From Streptomyces sp. NBC_00154 (GTDB lineage: Bacteria > Actinomycetota > Actinomycetes > Streptomycetales > Streptomycetaceae), in assembly GCF_026342835.1 (NCBI RefSeq), contig NZ_JAPEMI010000001.1, forward strand, positions 186,001 to 250,000: a stretch of 64,000 nt of DNA, in the 5' to 3' direction. The notes under the pieces are model-generated. The model was not told the origin of the DNA. It saw nothing but the letters and a program-made list of their open reading frames with translations, and made no database searches. Shown in pieces: positions 24,740 to 33,662 of this stretch. The translations under genes were made by a program, and so were the position numbers. The first letter of the stretch is position 1; each line of letters starts with the position of its first letter.

Positions 24740-25246
24740 TCAGCGCCGGGCCCCGCCGATGCGTCCCTCCAGCTGGACCAGCAATTCGCTGAGCTGCGCA
24801 CTGAGTTCGCCGCGGGTCCGCTCGTCGAGACCGGAGAGCACGGCGCGTTCGTACGCCAGCTGCCGGGGCAGCAGCTGGTCGACCAGGGCGCGCCCCTCCT
24901 CGGTCAGACGGACGTGTGTGACGCGCCGGTCGCGCTCGTCGCTGCGACGGTCGACCAGGCCGCGCTCCTGGAGGATCCGGAGTCGCTTGGTGACGGCCGC
25001 ACCGGAGGAGAACGTCTCCCTGGCCAGCTCGCCGGGGGTGAGTTCGCGGTCGGTACGCCGTACGGCGCCCAGCAGGTCGAATTCGGCGCGGGAGAGTCCG
25101 GCGGCGCGCAGCGGGGCGTCCTCCGCCTGCTGGAGCAGGGCGGCGCAGCGGTTGATGCGGCCGATGAGTTCCATCGGTCCGGTGTCCAGCTCCGGGTTGA
25201 CGGCGTGCCACTGCCGTACCACCGAGGCGACGATGTCGTCGGTCAC
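24740..25246 (-). CDS. MarR-family transcriptional regulator
   Basis: A 168-residue winged-helix regulator. The MarR core is clear: LSRAEFDLLGAVRRTDRELTPGELA, the recognition helix region SGAAVTKRLRILQERGLVDRR, and the wing DERDRRVTHVRLTEEGRALVD. These repressors usually respond to phenolic or other aromatic ligands. The GTG at 25246 overlaps the stop of the FUSC exporter by four bases, so the two are co-translated. The regulator probably controls the exporter (inference from coupling). Confidence 0.92.
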   Translation of the reverse strand: MTDDIVASVVRQWHAVNPELDTGPMELIGRINRCAALLQQAEDAPLRAAGLSRAEFDLLGAVRRTDRELTPGELARETFSSGAAVTKRLRILQERGLVDRRSDERDRRVTHVRLTEEGRALVDQLLPRQLAYERAVLSGLDERTRGELSAQLSELLVQLEGRIGGARR

Positions 25247-27066
25247 ACCGCTCCGTTCTCCGGGGCCGGGGCGATCAGCCCCTGCCGTGTTGCTGTCGCC
25301 GCGAGCGTACGGTGTCCGGCCTGCTCGGCCGCGAGAATGTGCTCCTCGGGCAGGGCGCGCTGCCACCATTCGCCGGCTGCCGCGTCGCCGGCCTCGCGCA
25401 GTTCGACGAGCGATCCGGTGAGCCTGCGGCGGGCCGCATCGAGGGCGACGGGCGCGGGCGCCGGGGCGGCGATCGTCTGTACGGCGTGGGCCCGGGCCCG
25501 GTCGGTGGCGGCGAGCGCCCGTTCCAGGCGTCCGGTGGCCCGTCGGTTGGTGACGGCCATGGCGGCGAGGATTCCGACGGCGGCGCCGATGACGGTGTCC
25601 AGGACGCGGTCGCCGATGAGCTCTCCGGCCGGGTGCGTGCCGCCGAACTCCAGCACGAGGAGGGCCATCGGGGTCACGGCTATGGAGCCGAGCCAGTAGT
25701 TACGGGTGATCAGGGCCTCTGCGGCGAAGTTGAAGAAGAGGCAGCAGCCGATGAGTGCGAGTGAGCTCGTCCGGGAGACGGGGAGGACCGCGGCGAAGAC
25801 GAGCACACCGAGGAGGTTGCCGAGGGTGCGCTGCAGGGCGCGGTTCCAGGAGAGCGTGACATTGGCCTGGTAGAGGGAGGCGGCGGTGACGATCGCCCAG
25901 TAGGGGCGGCCGACGCCGACGGCCATCGAGACATATCCGGCGAGGGCGCAGCCGATGAGGGCGCGGGCGGCGATGGGCAGCAGCGGGGAGCCGGGGGCGA
26001 GTGCGCGCAGCACCGCCCGGCGGGCGTCGCGTCGGCCTGCGGTCCGGCGCGCGGTCCGCTCGGCGTCGATCCCGAAGAGCTCCTCGGCGGTGCCGGAGGC
26101 GGGCGGCGGGGTGGGAACGGGGCCGCGGGCCCGGGTCTGCCGGGCCCAGGCGCGGAGCCGGTCGGGGCCGGCGACACGGGCTTCGAGGTCGTGGTCGGCG
26201 GCGCGGGTGCCGACGGCCGTAGGGGCGAGCTCGCTGTCGGGGTCCGCCGTACGGGCGTGGCCACCGCCGTCGGCGTCGCCGACCCGACGCGCGTGGGCAC
26301 CGGGGTGCGCACCCAGGGCTCCCCGGGCGAGCGCGGCTTCGGCGTGGACGACGAGCCGCTCCAGCTCACGGCGTACGGGGGTGGGTCGCCCGGCGGCGAG
26401 CAGTGTCTGCCAGGCCGTGTGGACGGCGGCGGCCGCGGCGTGCCGGGTTCGGTGACCGGGGTCGTCCGCGTACGCGGCGGCAGCGGCCAGGGCTCGGGCG
26501 GTCGCGCGCCGCTCCGGACCCTCCCGGCGCAGCAGCGCGGGCCCGACGGTGACCAGCCAGGAGACCGCGCCCGCGGCCGCTGTCAGCGCCAGGTGTCCGG
26601 GCACCTGGCCGAGGTGCTGCGGGGCGAAGAGTGCGGCCGAGGTGACGAAGGTGAAGATCACCGGTCCGGGCGGCCCGATGCGGGTGGCGTCGCAGAGCAC
26701 CTTCTGCCCGGCCGCGAGAAGCGCGCCGACGGCTATCAGCACGGCGGTCGAGTCGGTGAGTGAGGCCGTGACCAGCGATATCGCCATGCCGACGAGCATG
26801 CCGACGACGACTCCGGCGACGGTACGGGCGCGGCGGGCGTACGGAAGGCTGTGGCCGTACAGCGCACAGAGCGAGCCGGCCATCGTGTACATCACGAGGT
26901 CGAGCCGGCCGAAGGCGAAGAGCGCCAGATTCGGCACGGCGGAGGCGACGACCACGCTCAGCGCCGGCTTGAACCACATGTCCGAGGGGCGGGCCAGGCG
27001 CAACGGACCGACCAGGGGGAGTCTGCGGACGGAGGGCTGTCGGGTACGAATGGATGAATCACTCAC
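25243..27066 (-). CDS. FUSC-family membrane protein (aromatic acid exporter type)
   Basis: A 607-residue inner-membrane protein of the FUSC/AaeB type. Two blocks of transmembrane helices (about 35-185 and 360-500) flank a soluble, Ala/Arg-rich middle part and a C-terminal soluble tail, giving the usual duplicated layout. The second block contains GVGRPYWAIVTAASLYQANV. Family members export aromatic carboxylates such as p-hydroxybenzoate. The GTG start at 27066 has no clear ribosome site, and an internal start near the ATG at residue 30 cannot be excluded. It sits directly against a pca gene remnant, which fits a role in aromatic acid handling (inference). Confidence 0.88.
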   Translation of the reverse strand: MSDSSIRTRQPSVRRLPLVGPLRLARPSDMWFKPALSVVVASAVPNLALFAFGRLDLVMYTMAGSLCALYGHSLPYARRARTVAGVVVGMLVGMAISLVTASLTDSTAVLIAVGALLAAGQKVLCDATRIGPPGPVIFTFVTSAALFAPQHLGQVPGHLALTAAAGAVSWLVTVGPALLRREGPERRATARALAAAAAYADDPGHRTRHAAAAAVHTAWQTLLAAGRPTPVRRELERLVVHAEAALARGALGAHPGAHARRVGDADGGGHARTADPDSELAPTAVGTRAADHDLEARVAGPDRLRAWARQTRARGPVPTPPPASGTAEELFGIDAERTARRTAGRRDARRAVLRALAPGSPLLPIAARALIGCALAGYVSMAVGVGRPYWAIVTAASLYQANVTLSWNRALQRTLGNLLGVLVFAAVLPVSRTSSLALIGCCLFFNFAAEALITRNYWLGSIAVTPMALLVLEFGGTHPAGELIGDRVLDTVIGAAVGILAAMAVTNRRATGRLERALAATDRARAHAVQTIAAPAPAPVALDAARRRLTGSLVELREAGDAAAGEWWQRALPEEHILAAEQAGHRTLAATATRQGLIAPAPENGAV

Positions 27067-27085
27067 CCAAACACTTTAGCAGATA

Positions 27086-27097
27086 TTACACTCGTAA
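27086..27097. promoter_or_regulatory. Small inverted repeat upstream of the FUSC-MarR operon
   Basis: TTAC (27086-27089) and GTAA (27094-27097) flank ACTC in an AT-rich patch just before the FUSC start. It is a possible MarR operator. The arms are only four bases, so chance is not excluded. Confidence 0.3.
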
Positions 27098-27102
27098 AAC
27101 AA

Positions 27103-27228
27103 TTGCTCGACTCGCCGGGCGCGGAGCGCCGGGCCACACTGATCGCGACGCCCATGGACCGGCGCACCCACCGGTTCGACATCCGACTGCACGGCGCCGG
27201 CGAAACGGTCCTCATGGAGTTCAGCTGA
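27103..27228 (+). pseudogene. pcaG: C-terminal remnant of protocatechuate 3,4-dioxygenase alpha subunit
   Basis: The frame ending with TGA at 27226-27228 reads LLDSPGAERRATLIATP, then HRFDIRLHGAGETVLMEFS. This is the C-terminal strand pattern of PcaG (FDIxLxGxGETVFF). The other 80 percent of pcaG and all of pcaH are missing. The break occurs in the AT-rich patch at the FUSC promoter. The stop shares one base with the pcaB ATG, as expected in an intact pcaHGB operon. Confidence 0.75.
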
Positions 27229-28622
27229 TGTACGAGAGCGATGCCGGCCTGCTCGCCCCCGGGCGGGCCGGCTCCCCCGCCGAGGCCACCACCGGCGACA
27301 CTGCCTTCCTTCAGGCGATGCTCGATGCCGAGGCCGCGCTGACCCGCGCCCAGTCCGCCTGCGGACTCGCCCCCGCCGAGGCGGGGCGGGCGGTGACGGA
27401 GACGGCGGACGCCGACCGCTTCGACGTACGCGACCTGGCGCTGCGGGCCCGCTCCGGCGGCAACCCCGTCATCCCCCTGGTCGCGGACCTCACGGCGGCG
27501 GTTCCCGAGGACGCCCGGCCGTATGTGCACCGGGGCGCGACCAGCCAGGACATCCTCGACACCGCCGCGATGCTGGTCGCCTCACGGACGCTGGCAACGG
27601 TGCTGGACGACCTGGAGCGGACGGCGGGCGAGGTGGCACGGCACGCGACCACCCACCGCGACACACAGATGGCGGGGCGCACGCTCACCCAGCACGCCGT
27701 GCCGACGACGTTCGGCCTGAAGGCTGCGGGGTGGCGTGCGCTGATCCTCGACGCCCGGGACCGGCTGACCGCGGTACGGGCGTCGCTGCCCGCCCAACTG
27801 GGTGGCGCGGCAGGCACGTTGGCGGCCTTCTCCGCCTTCTCCGCCCCCTCCGTCGCACAGGAGGACACCGAGGGGCAGGAGGACGCCGACGGGCAGGGAG
27901 AGGCCGACCTGCTTGCTCTGGTCGCCGCCTACGCGCGCGAACTCGGACTGGTGGAACCGGTGTTGCCCTGGCACACCCTGCGTACCCCGATCGCCGATCT
28001 CGCCGGTGCACTCGCCTTCACCGCGGGCGCTCTCGGCAAGATGGCCGCCGATGTGCTCACGCTCTCCCGCACCGAGATCGGCGAGGTCGAGGAGGAAGAG
28101 TGGGGCGGTTCGTCGGCCTTGCCGCACAAGGCGAATCCGGTGCACGCCACGCTGATCGCGGCGGCCGCCCGCCGCGCCCCGGGCCTGGCGGCCACCCTGT
28201 ACGGCTCGCTGACCGCCGAGGACGAGCGGCCCGCCGGGGCGTGGCACGCCGAGTGGGAGCCGCTGCGCGATCTGCTGCGGCTCGTCGGCGGCGCCGCGCG
28301 CGACGGCGCCGCACTCGCGGCCGGACTGCGGGTCGTCCCGTACGCCATGCGGGAGAACCTTCAGCTCACCGACGGTCTGATCGTCTCGGAGCGACTGGCT
28401 GCCGTGTTCGCCGGCCGGATCGGCCGGGCGCGGGCCAGGGAGGTGCTTTCAGGCGCGGCGGACCGGGCCCGCTCGGAGACCGCCGACCTCTCCGATGTGC
28501 TCTTCGACGTCCTCCGCGAGGAACCCGAGCTCGCCGGCCTCGATCTGGCGGAACTGACCGACCCCGCCCGGTACACCGGGTCCGCGGGCCTCCTCACCGA
28601 CCGGGCACTGGAACGCCGATGA
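27228..28622 (+). CDS. pcaB: 3-carboxy-cis,cis-muconate cycloisomerase
   Basis: A 464-residue enzyme of the fumarase/aspartase superfamily. PcaB converts 3-carboxy-cis,cis-muconate to 4-carboxymuconolactone in the protocatechuate branch of the beta-ketoadipate pathway. The superfamily signature is GSSALPHKANPV (about residues 296-307). The region HRGATSQDILDTA and the helix TLTQHAVPTTFGLKAAGW are also typical. A short acidic insert (QEDTEGQEDADGQGEAD) lies near residue 210. The start overlaps the pcaG remnant stop (TGATG). The upstream dioxygenase genes are gone and no pcaC/L follows, so the gene may be an orphan without its pathway here. Confidence 0.93.
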   Translation: MYESDAGLLAPGRAGSPAEATTGDTAFLQAMLDAEAALTRAQSACGLAPAEAGRAVTETADADRFDVRDLALRARSGGNPVIPLVADLTAAVPEDARPYVHRGATSQDILDTAAMLVASRTLATVLDDLERTAGEVARHATTHRDTQMAGRTLTQHAVPTTFGLKAAGWRALILDARDRLTAVRASLPAQLGGAAGTLAAFSAFSAPSVAQEDTEGQEDADGQGEADLLALVAAYARELGLVEPVLPWHTLRTPIADLAGALAFTAGALGKMAADVLTLSRTEIGEVEEEEWGGSSALPHKANPVHATLIAAAARRAPGLAATLYGSLTAEDERPAGAWHAEWEPLRDLLRLVGGAARDGAALAAGLRVVPYAMRENLQLTDGLIVSERLAAVFAGRIGRARAREVLSGAADRARSETADLSDVLFDVLREEPELAGLDLAELTDPARYTGSAGLLTDRALERR

Positions 28623-28680
28623 CTCCTCCGCCCGACCGTCTGCCACCGTGGCATTCGGCACGGGCAGGACGCTGCCACCC

Positions 28681-29334
28681 CTAGGGTCTTTCGGGACGAG
28701 CACCCCGACCGGCGGGCACACTCGCCCCGTCGTCCCGGATCCGGGCATGGATGTGCATGTCGTGCCAGCCGTCGGCGTGCAGATGACCCCGCCGCCGGGT
28801 GCCCTCCAGCGCGAAGCCCGACTTGGTCGCGACGCGGCAGGACGCCTCGTTCATGACCGAGTGGGCGAGCTCCAGACGCTCGAAGCCGACCTCGTCGAAG
28901 GCCCAGCCCGCCACGGCGGCCACGGACCTGGGGGCGACGCCCTGCCCGCGGGCGGCGGGCAGGGTCCAGTAGGCGCATTCGGCCTGCCCGATGCCCAGCA
29001 TCAGCGAGCGGAGCGAGATCCGTCCGAGCAGTTCCTCGGCTCCGCCAGGCGCACCGTCCTTCGGGCGGACGACCGCCCAGTGGACACCGGTCTCGGCGTA
29101 CCAGGCGTCCTGCCACTGTTCGATCCAGTCGCGGGCCTCGTCCTGGGAATCGGCCCGCCGCAGGTGCCAGCGTTGGATCGCCGGGTCCGAGAAGGCGGCG
29201 AGGACGGCGGGTGCGTCGGTGCACTCCCACGGACGCAGGAGCAGGTCGCCGGCGACCTGCAGGGCGGGCTGCGCACCGTCCGCGAGACGGCCGGAAGGGA
29301 TGTGGGGCGGCACCAGATAGGGTATGCCAGTCAT
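28681..29334 (-). CDS. GNAT-family N-acetyltransferase
   Basis: A 217-residue acetyltransferase of the RimJ/RimL-like GNAT group. It has LLLRPWECTDAPAVLAAFSDPAIQRW, the acetyl-CoA loop region AARGQGVAPRSVAAVAGWAFDEVGFERLEL, and NEASCRVATKSGFALEGTRR. It would transfer an acetyl group from acetyl-CoA to an amine of an unknown substrate. The frame begins at 29415, but ATG 29334 gives the usual length. It converges with pcaB. Its C-terminus extends into a Pro/Arg-rich tail. Confidence 0.9.
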   Translation of the reverse strand: MTGIPYLVPPHIPSGRLADGAQPALQVAGDLLLRPWECTDAPAVLAAFSDPAIQRWHLRRADSQDEARDWIEQWQDAWYAETGVHWAVVRPKDGAPGGAEELLGRISLRSLMLGIGQAECAYWTLPAARGQGVAPRSVAAVAGWAFDEVGFERLELAHSVMNEASCRVATKSGFALEGTRRRGHLHADGWHDMHIHARIRDDGASVPAGRGARPERP

Positions 29335-29395
29335 CGTCGCACCGGGGGGCGCCCGTACCGGGCAGCGGCCGTTCGGCCTTCCCGGGGAAAAGCGT

Positions 29396-29437
29396 CCGCC
29401 CGCGCCCCCGTACATGTATGTACGGATGCGCGGGCGG
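29396..29437 (-). terminator. Long stem-loop terminator
   Basis: The arms CCGCCCGCGC (29396-29405) and GCGCGGGCGG (29428-29437) pair perfectly, and inside them lies a second repeat CGTACAT/ATGTACG. It follows the scramblase-like gene by 25 bp and should end its transcript. Confidence 0.8.
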
Positions 29438-29462
29438 TGCGTGCCGTGCGGAAGGGGGCCGG

Positions 29463-30326
29463 TCAGCCGAGGCCGCGGGCGTCCTGCTTGAGGGCGGTGT
29501 CCACGGTCAGTGCCGTCGCCACGACGAGGCTCAGCAGCGGCTCGGGCAGCTGGTAGTGGATCTGCAGCACGTAGTTGTCCGCCGTCGTGAACAGCGTCTT
29601 CGCGAGGCCTTCCCAGGTCTTGGTGATCCGGGCGATCTCCGCGTCGTTGTGGTCGACGATCGCGAAGTTCCAGGCGCGCCAGTTCTCCGCCTTGATGGCA
29701 CCGATCTTCTGACCGTCGACCATGATGGCGAAGTTGATCTTGCCGATGGCGTTCTGCTGGACGATCTCGCCGACGGGGCTGCCGTCCGGGCGCTGCACGA
29801 CGACCCGGGACTTGATGAACTTCGCCGGGCGGGTCAGGAGCAGCTGCGGCTGACCGTACGCGTCACGGATCTCGAGCTTGTGGGTGAGGTACTGGTCGAT
29901 GCTGGAGACGAACCGCAGCACCTTGCGCAGCGCGCTCTGGCCGACCTGGATGACCGAGCCGATCGTGTTGCCGTGCTGGTCGAAGACGCTGTACTCGTTC
30001 GTCACCTCGATCAGCTTGGCCTTCTGGTTCACGACCAGGACCTGCTGGTTGAAGAGCGAGGCGCCGCCGGGGACGCCACCCTGCTGAGGCTGCGCCACCT
30101 GCTGAGGGGCGAACTGCTGCGGCGCGGCCTGCGGCTGAGCGGCGGCCTGCTGATACTGGGGGGCGGCCTGCTGCTGGGGCACCTGCCCCTGGACCGGCGC
30201 CTGGGGCTGCCCGCCGGCCGGGTTGGTGTGCTCGGTCCACTGGGAGCCGTCCCAGTAGCGCAGCAGCTGGGGCGCGCCATGAGGGTCCGGATACCAGCCC
30301 GCAGATACGTTCGAGTGCGTTGTCAC
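29463..30326 (-). CDS. DUF2510-scramblase/LURP-like protein
   Basis: A 287-residue protein. Residues about 9-36 form a DUF2510 motif (AGWYPDPHGAPQLLRYWDG, then WTEHTNP). A Gln/Pro/Ala-rich linker follows to about 90. The rest is a LURP-one/phospholipid scramblase-related beta-barrel domain (FNQQVLVVNQKAKLIEV, EYSVFDQHGNTIGSVIQ, LTRPAKFIKSRVVVQR). It ends in a hydrophobic helix. Members may bind membranes, but the bacterial function is unproven. GTG 30326 is the start. It is divergent from the DUF6153 gene with about 100 bp between them. Confidence 0.88.
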   Translation of the reverse strand: MTTHSNVSAGWYPDPHGAPQLLRYWDGSQWTEHTNPAGGQPQAPVQGQVPQQQAAPQYQQAAAQPQAAPQQFAPQQVAQPQQGGVPGGASLFNQQVLVVNQKAKLIEVTNEYSVFDQHGNTIGSVIQVGQSALRKVLRFVSSIDQYLTHKLEIRDAYGQPQLLLTRPAKFIKSRVVVQRPDGSPVGEIVQQNAIGKINFAIMVDGQKIGAIKAENWRAWNFAIVDHNDAEIARITKTWEGLAKTLFTTADNYVLQIHYQLPEPLLSLVVATALTVDTALKQDARGLG

Positions 30327-30427
30327 CGGGGCACACTATCCCGCCGGTCCGACAGCGGAACCCTCAACTGCCGCATCCACAGGCTCCCGTACTTCTTGAA
30401 CTTTCACACACCGCTACGATGTCGATG

Positions 30428-30871
30428 ATGACCAGATTCGGAGAACGGCCCTGCACGCGGCGCGGTGACGTCCGTGCGTCTGCCGTTCTCGGCTGGCTGT
30501 TCGCCGTGCTCGCCGTGGTCTCGTGCTGTTCGCTCGCCGAGACCGACGCGGCCGCGCACCACGCCATGACCGCGACGGTGACCGCGACCCCCACTCCGGT
30601 CACGGCTCCCGGCGCGACTCCCCCGCCGACCGCGCGCACCGTCGTCGTGGCCGAGCCTCCGGGCGGCCGGGGCGCCGGCAGTTCCTGCCACGGCGCCTCG
30701 GAGCATGCGACACCCGTCGTCCTGTCCCCCCAGTCCTCCCCCGTCGCACTCCCCACCTCCACGGCCGCCGCACCGGAGGGCCGACTCACCGGCGCCGCCG
30801 GTATCCGCGGCCCCTCCAACGATGCCGCGGGCGCCGTCGACCGCCTCCGTCTCCAGGTTCAACGGACCTAG
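30428..30871 (+). CDS. DUF6153-like small secreted or membrane protein
   Basis: About 147 residues. A basic start (RRGDVRASAVL) is followed by one hydrophobic segment (GWLFAVLAVVSCCSLAETDAAAHHAM) that could be a signal or anchor. The exported part is rich in Ala, Pro and Thr and carries His and Cys (AAHHAM, SCHGASEH), a pattern like the DUF6153 family of Streptomyces. Family function is unknown; metal binding is possible from the His/Cys content. Three in-frame ATGs lie at 30419-30430. It precedes the DUF3105 and DUF305 genes. Confidence 0.65.
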   Translation: MTRFGERPCTRRGDVRASAVLGWLFAVLAVVSCCSLAETDAAAHHAMTATVTATPTPVTAPGATPPPTARTVVVAEPPGGRGAGSSCHGASEHATPVVLSPQSSPVALPTSTAAAPEGRLTGAAGIRGPSNDAAGAVDRLRLQVQRT

Positions 30872-30934
30872 AAGCAGGCCCAGTTCCTCCGCCTGCCCAC
30901 TCTCCGTACATCGTGTTGAACCCGAGGACTCCCC

Positions 30935-31585
30935 ATGCCTTCCGCCAAGAAGCAGCACAGCCCTGCCGCCGCGCGCCGCGCCAAGCTGGAGGAGGCCCGC
31001 CGCAAGGAGCGGGCCCGCGAGCGCCGTAGCCGCATCATCACCATCGCCGCGTCCATCGCCGTCGTCGCCGGACTCGTCGCGGGCGGCGGCTATCTGATGT
31101 CCGCCGCCGACGAGCAGGACCAGGCCGAGGAGCAGGCCAAGTCCTCGCCCGTCCGAGGCGAGCAAGGCTGGGACAAGCTCACCCAGAACCATGTCCAGAA
31201 GAAGGTCGACTACCCGATGAACCCGCCGGTCGGCGGCGACCACAACCCGGTGTGGATGAACTGCGACGCCGACGTCTACACCGCGCCGATCCCGAACGAG
31301 AACGCCGTCCACTCGCTGGAGCACGGCGCCGTCTGGGTCACGTACAACGAGAAGGCGAAGCCCGCCGACATCGAGAAGTTCACCGAACGCGTCGCCAGGA
31401 CGCCGTACTCCCTCATGAGCCCGGTCAAGGACCAGGACGCCCCGCTGATCCTCAGCGCCTGGGGCAAGCAGGTCACGGTGAAGAGCGCGACCGACGCGCG
31501 CGTCGCGCAGTTCTTCACCAAATACGTCCAGGGGCCGCAGACTCCGGAGCCGGGCGCCGCGTGCACCGGCGGGATCGCCCAGTGA
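30935..31585 (+). CDS. DUF3105 membrane-anchored protein
   Basis: A 216-residue protein with a highly charged N-terminus (KKQHSPAAARRAKLEEARRKERARE), one membrane helix (IITIAASIAVVAGLVAGGGYLM, about 35-55) and an outside domain. The DUF3105 core is YPMNPPVGGDHNPVWMNCD, then ENAVHSLEHGAVWVTYNE. The conserved His residues suggest metal binding, but the role is unknown. Its stop overlaps the GTG of the DUF305 gene (GTGA), so they act together. Confidence 0.92.
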   Translation: MPSAKKQHSPAAARRAKLEEARRKERARERRSRIITIAASIAVVAGLVAGGGYLMSAADEQDQAEEQAKSSPVRGEQGWDKLTQNHVQKKVDYPMNPPVGGDHNPVWMNCDADVYTAPIPNENAVHSLEHGAVWVTYNEKAKPADIEKFTERVARTPYSLMSPVKDQDAPLILSAWGKQVTVKSATDARVAQFFTKYVQGPQTPEPGAACTGGIAQ

Positions 31586-32232
31586 CGTCCTCGGTCCGCA
31601 CTCCCTGGCGGATGGGTGCGGCGGGAGCCGCGGTGCTGCTGCTGGCTCTGGGGCTGGTCGCACTGATGCTCGTACGTCCGACCTCGTCGTCCACCCCGCA
31701 GGAGGCGAACCGGGCGGCTGCGCCCGCGGACGCCTCGGTCGATGTGGAGTTCGCCCGTGACATGTCGATCCACCATCAGCAGGCGGTCGAGATGTCGTTC
31801 ATCGTCCGTGACCGGACGACCGACGAGGACGTGCGGCGGCTCGCGTACGACATCATCAACACCCAGGCCAATCAGCGCGGGATGATGCTCGGCTGGCTGG
31901 ACGTGTGGGGCCGTGCCAAGAGCTCGAGCCGCCCGCCCATGGAGTGGATGGGCCACGCGGTCGAGCCCAGGGGCGACGGATCGCTGATGCCGGGCATGGC
32001 GACCGACACCGAACTGGACGCACTGCGGGCGGCGAAGGGGAAGGACGCCGAGGTGATGTATCTCAGACTGATGACCGTGCACCACCGGGCCGGTGCGGAG
32101 ATGGCACAGGCGGCGGCCGCCGGGGCGGGCACCGACGAGATCAGGAACCTGGCGGCCGGCATGGTCCGTGGCCAGCAGTCGGAGATCGCGCTGATGGCGG
32201 ACATGATCGAGGAGCGCGGCGCCACGGCGTGA
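31582..32232 (+). CDS. DUF305 family protein
   Basis: A 216-residue protein with an N-terminal hydrophobic anchor (AAGAAVLLLALGLVALMLV) and a four-helix DUF305 domain outside. The domain shows the duplicated His-rich signatures DMSIHHQQAVEMS and MTVHHRAGAEMAQ. DUF305 proteins are often found near copper or other metal handling genes. It is coupled to DUF3105 by a four-base overlap. No metal transporter is encoded nearby, so the function is open. Confidence 0.92.
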   Translation: MTSSVRTPWRMGAAGAAVLLLALGLVALMLVRPTSSSTPQEANRAAAPADASVDVEFARDMSIHHQQAVEMSFIVRDRTTDEDVRRLAYDIINTQANQRGMMLGWLDVWGRAKSSSRPPMEWMGHAVEPRGDGSLMPGMATDTELDALRAAKGKDAEVMYLRLMTVHHRAGAEMAQAAAAGAGTDEIRNLAAGMVRGQQSEIALMADMIEERGATA

Positions 32233-32341
32233 GCCGGACGGTCCGGGCTCGGTGGTCCCGCACGCAGGGGACCGCCGAGCCGGGTCCGGAGCGGGCTCCG
32301 GACCGTACTGACGTACGGCATCGCATAGGCTCATCAGCGAT

Positions 32342-33586
32342 ATGAAGAGCAACCTCACGACGCTGGGGCCCAAGGCCGACAAGGACACCGTGCGACGGAG
32401 CAACCTCAGCCTGGTACTGCGAGCCGTCCGTGACGAGGGCGACCGCGAGGCGACCAGGGCCGGGGTGGCCGCGCGCGTGGGGCTGACCCGTGCCGCCGTG
32501 TCCTCGCTGGTCGAGCAGCTGCTCGACAGCGGGTTCCTGACCGAGTCGGGCAAGACGTTCAGCGGGCAGGCCGGACGCCCCGGCACCGCACTCAAGGTGG
32601 CGCGCACCGGTCCCGCCGGGCTCGGCGTGGAGGTCAACATCGACTATGTGTCGGTGTGCGTCGTCGATCTGGCCGGCACCGGCCGGGTCCGGCTGACCGA
32701 GCACCTCGACAACCGGGGCGCCCCGCCCGCCGAGGTGCTGGCGCGGGCCGCCGGGATCGCGGCGCGCACCCTGGACTCGGCGGCCGAGCAGGAGCTGTTC
32801 CCGGTCGGGGTGGCGCTCGCACTGCCCGGTCTGGTGTCCGGCGGCGCGGTGCGACAGGCACCCAATCTGGGCTGGAACCAGGTTCCCGCCGAGGAACTCT
32901 TCGCGACCTCGCTCGCCGCGCTGCGTCCCGGCCGCACGGAACTGCCGGTGAGTTCGGAGAACGAGGCCAATCTGGCGGCGCTGGCCGAGCTCTGGTTCGG
33001 CGGGCTCGACGAGATCCGCAGCTTTCTGTATCTGACGGGTGAGATCGGCGTCGGCGGCGCCCTGGTCATCGACGGTGAACTGCTGCGCGGTGCGCACGGG
33101 TTCGCCGGGGAGATCGGGCATGTGGTGGTCGACGCGGACGGGCCGGAGTGCCGGTGCGGTTCGCGTGGCTGCCTGGAGCAGTACGCGGGACAGTCGGCAC
33201 TCCTGCGGGCGGCCGGGATCGAGGAGACCGGCCGCGGCAGCGGGGTGGCCGAGCTGGAGCGGCGCACCCGGGCCGGGGACGAGCGGGCGGTGGCCGCAGT
33301 GGCCGACGCCGGCCGGATGCTGGGCCGGGTGCTGTCCGGGGCGGTGAATCTGCTCGACCCGGACGCGGTGGTACTCGGCGGGATCTACCGGGGCCTGATG
33401 CCGTGGCTGTCGGCGCCCGCCGACGAGGAGCTCACGGACAGGGTCGTGTCCGGGCTGTGGTCCCGCAGCGGCGGGCGGCTGCGCGCCTCGTCGGTCGCGG
33501 GCGACGCTGCGCGGGGTGCGGCGGCGCTGGTGATGCAGGACGTGCTGGCCGACCCCGTGGCGTACGCGGCGCGGGTGGCGGGCTGA
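32342..33586 (+). CDS. ROK-family transcriptional regulator (XylR-like)
   Basis: A 414-residue repressor-type protein. Residues about 18-70 are a winged helix-turn-helix (NLSLVLRAVRDEGDREATRAGVAARVGL, TRAAVSSLVEQLLDSG). The remainder is the ROK sugar-binding domain, with the zinc motif CRCGSRGCLEQYAG and the EIGHVVVD strand. The adjacent convergent xylA and the xylB beyond it make D-xylose or a related sugar the likely effector (inference). No signal or membrane segment is present. Confidence 0.92.
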   Translation: MKSNLTTLGPKADKDTVRRSNLSLVLRAVRDEGDREATRAGVAARVGLTRAAVSSLVEQLLDSGFLTESGKTFSGQAGRPGTALKVARTGPAGLGVEVNIDYVSVCVVDLAGTGRVRLTEHLDNRGAPPAEVLARAAGIAARTLDSAAEQELFPVGVALALPGLVSGGAVRQAPNLGWNQVPAEELFATSLAALRPGRTELPVSSENEANLAALAELWFGGLDEIRSFLYLTGEIGVGGALVIDGELLRGAHGFAGEIGHVVVDADGPECRCGSRGCLEQYAGQSALLRAAGIEETGRGSGVAELERRTRAGDERAVAAVADAGRMLGRVLSGAVNLLDPDAVVLGGIYRGLMPWLSAPADEELTDRVVSGLWSRSGGRLRASSVAGDAARGAAALVMQDVLADPVAYAARVAG

Positions 33587-33616
33587 CCCCGAGGGATGTG
33601 CGGGCGGCGGGCCGAA

Positions 33617-33660
33617 CCAGGGTGTGCGGCCGCCGGACCTGTCCGGCGGCCGCGCCCTGG
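33617..33660. terminator. Bidirectional terminator between ROK gene and xylA
   Basis: CCAGGG (33617-33622) and CCCTGG (33655-33660) close a hairpin whose core is a perfect 13-bp GC-rich stem around a 2-nt loop. It lies between convergent genes. Confidence 0.85.
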
Positions 33661-33662
33661 CG

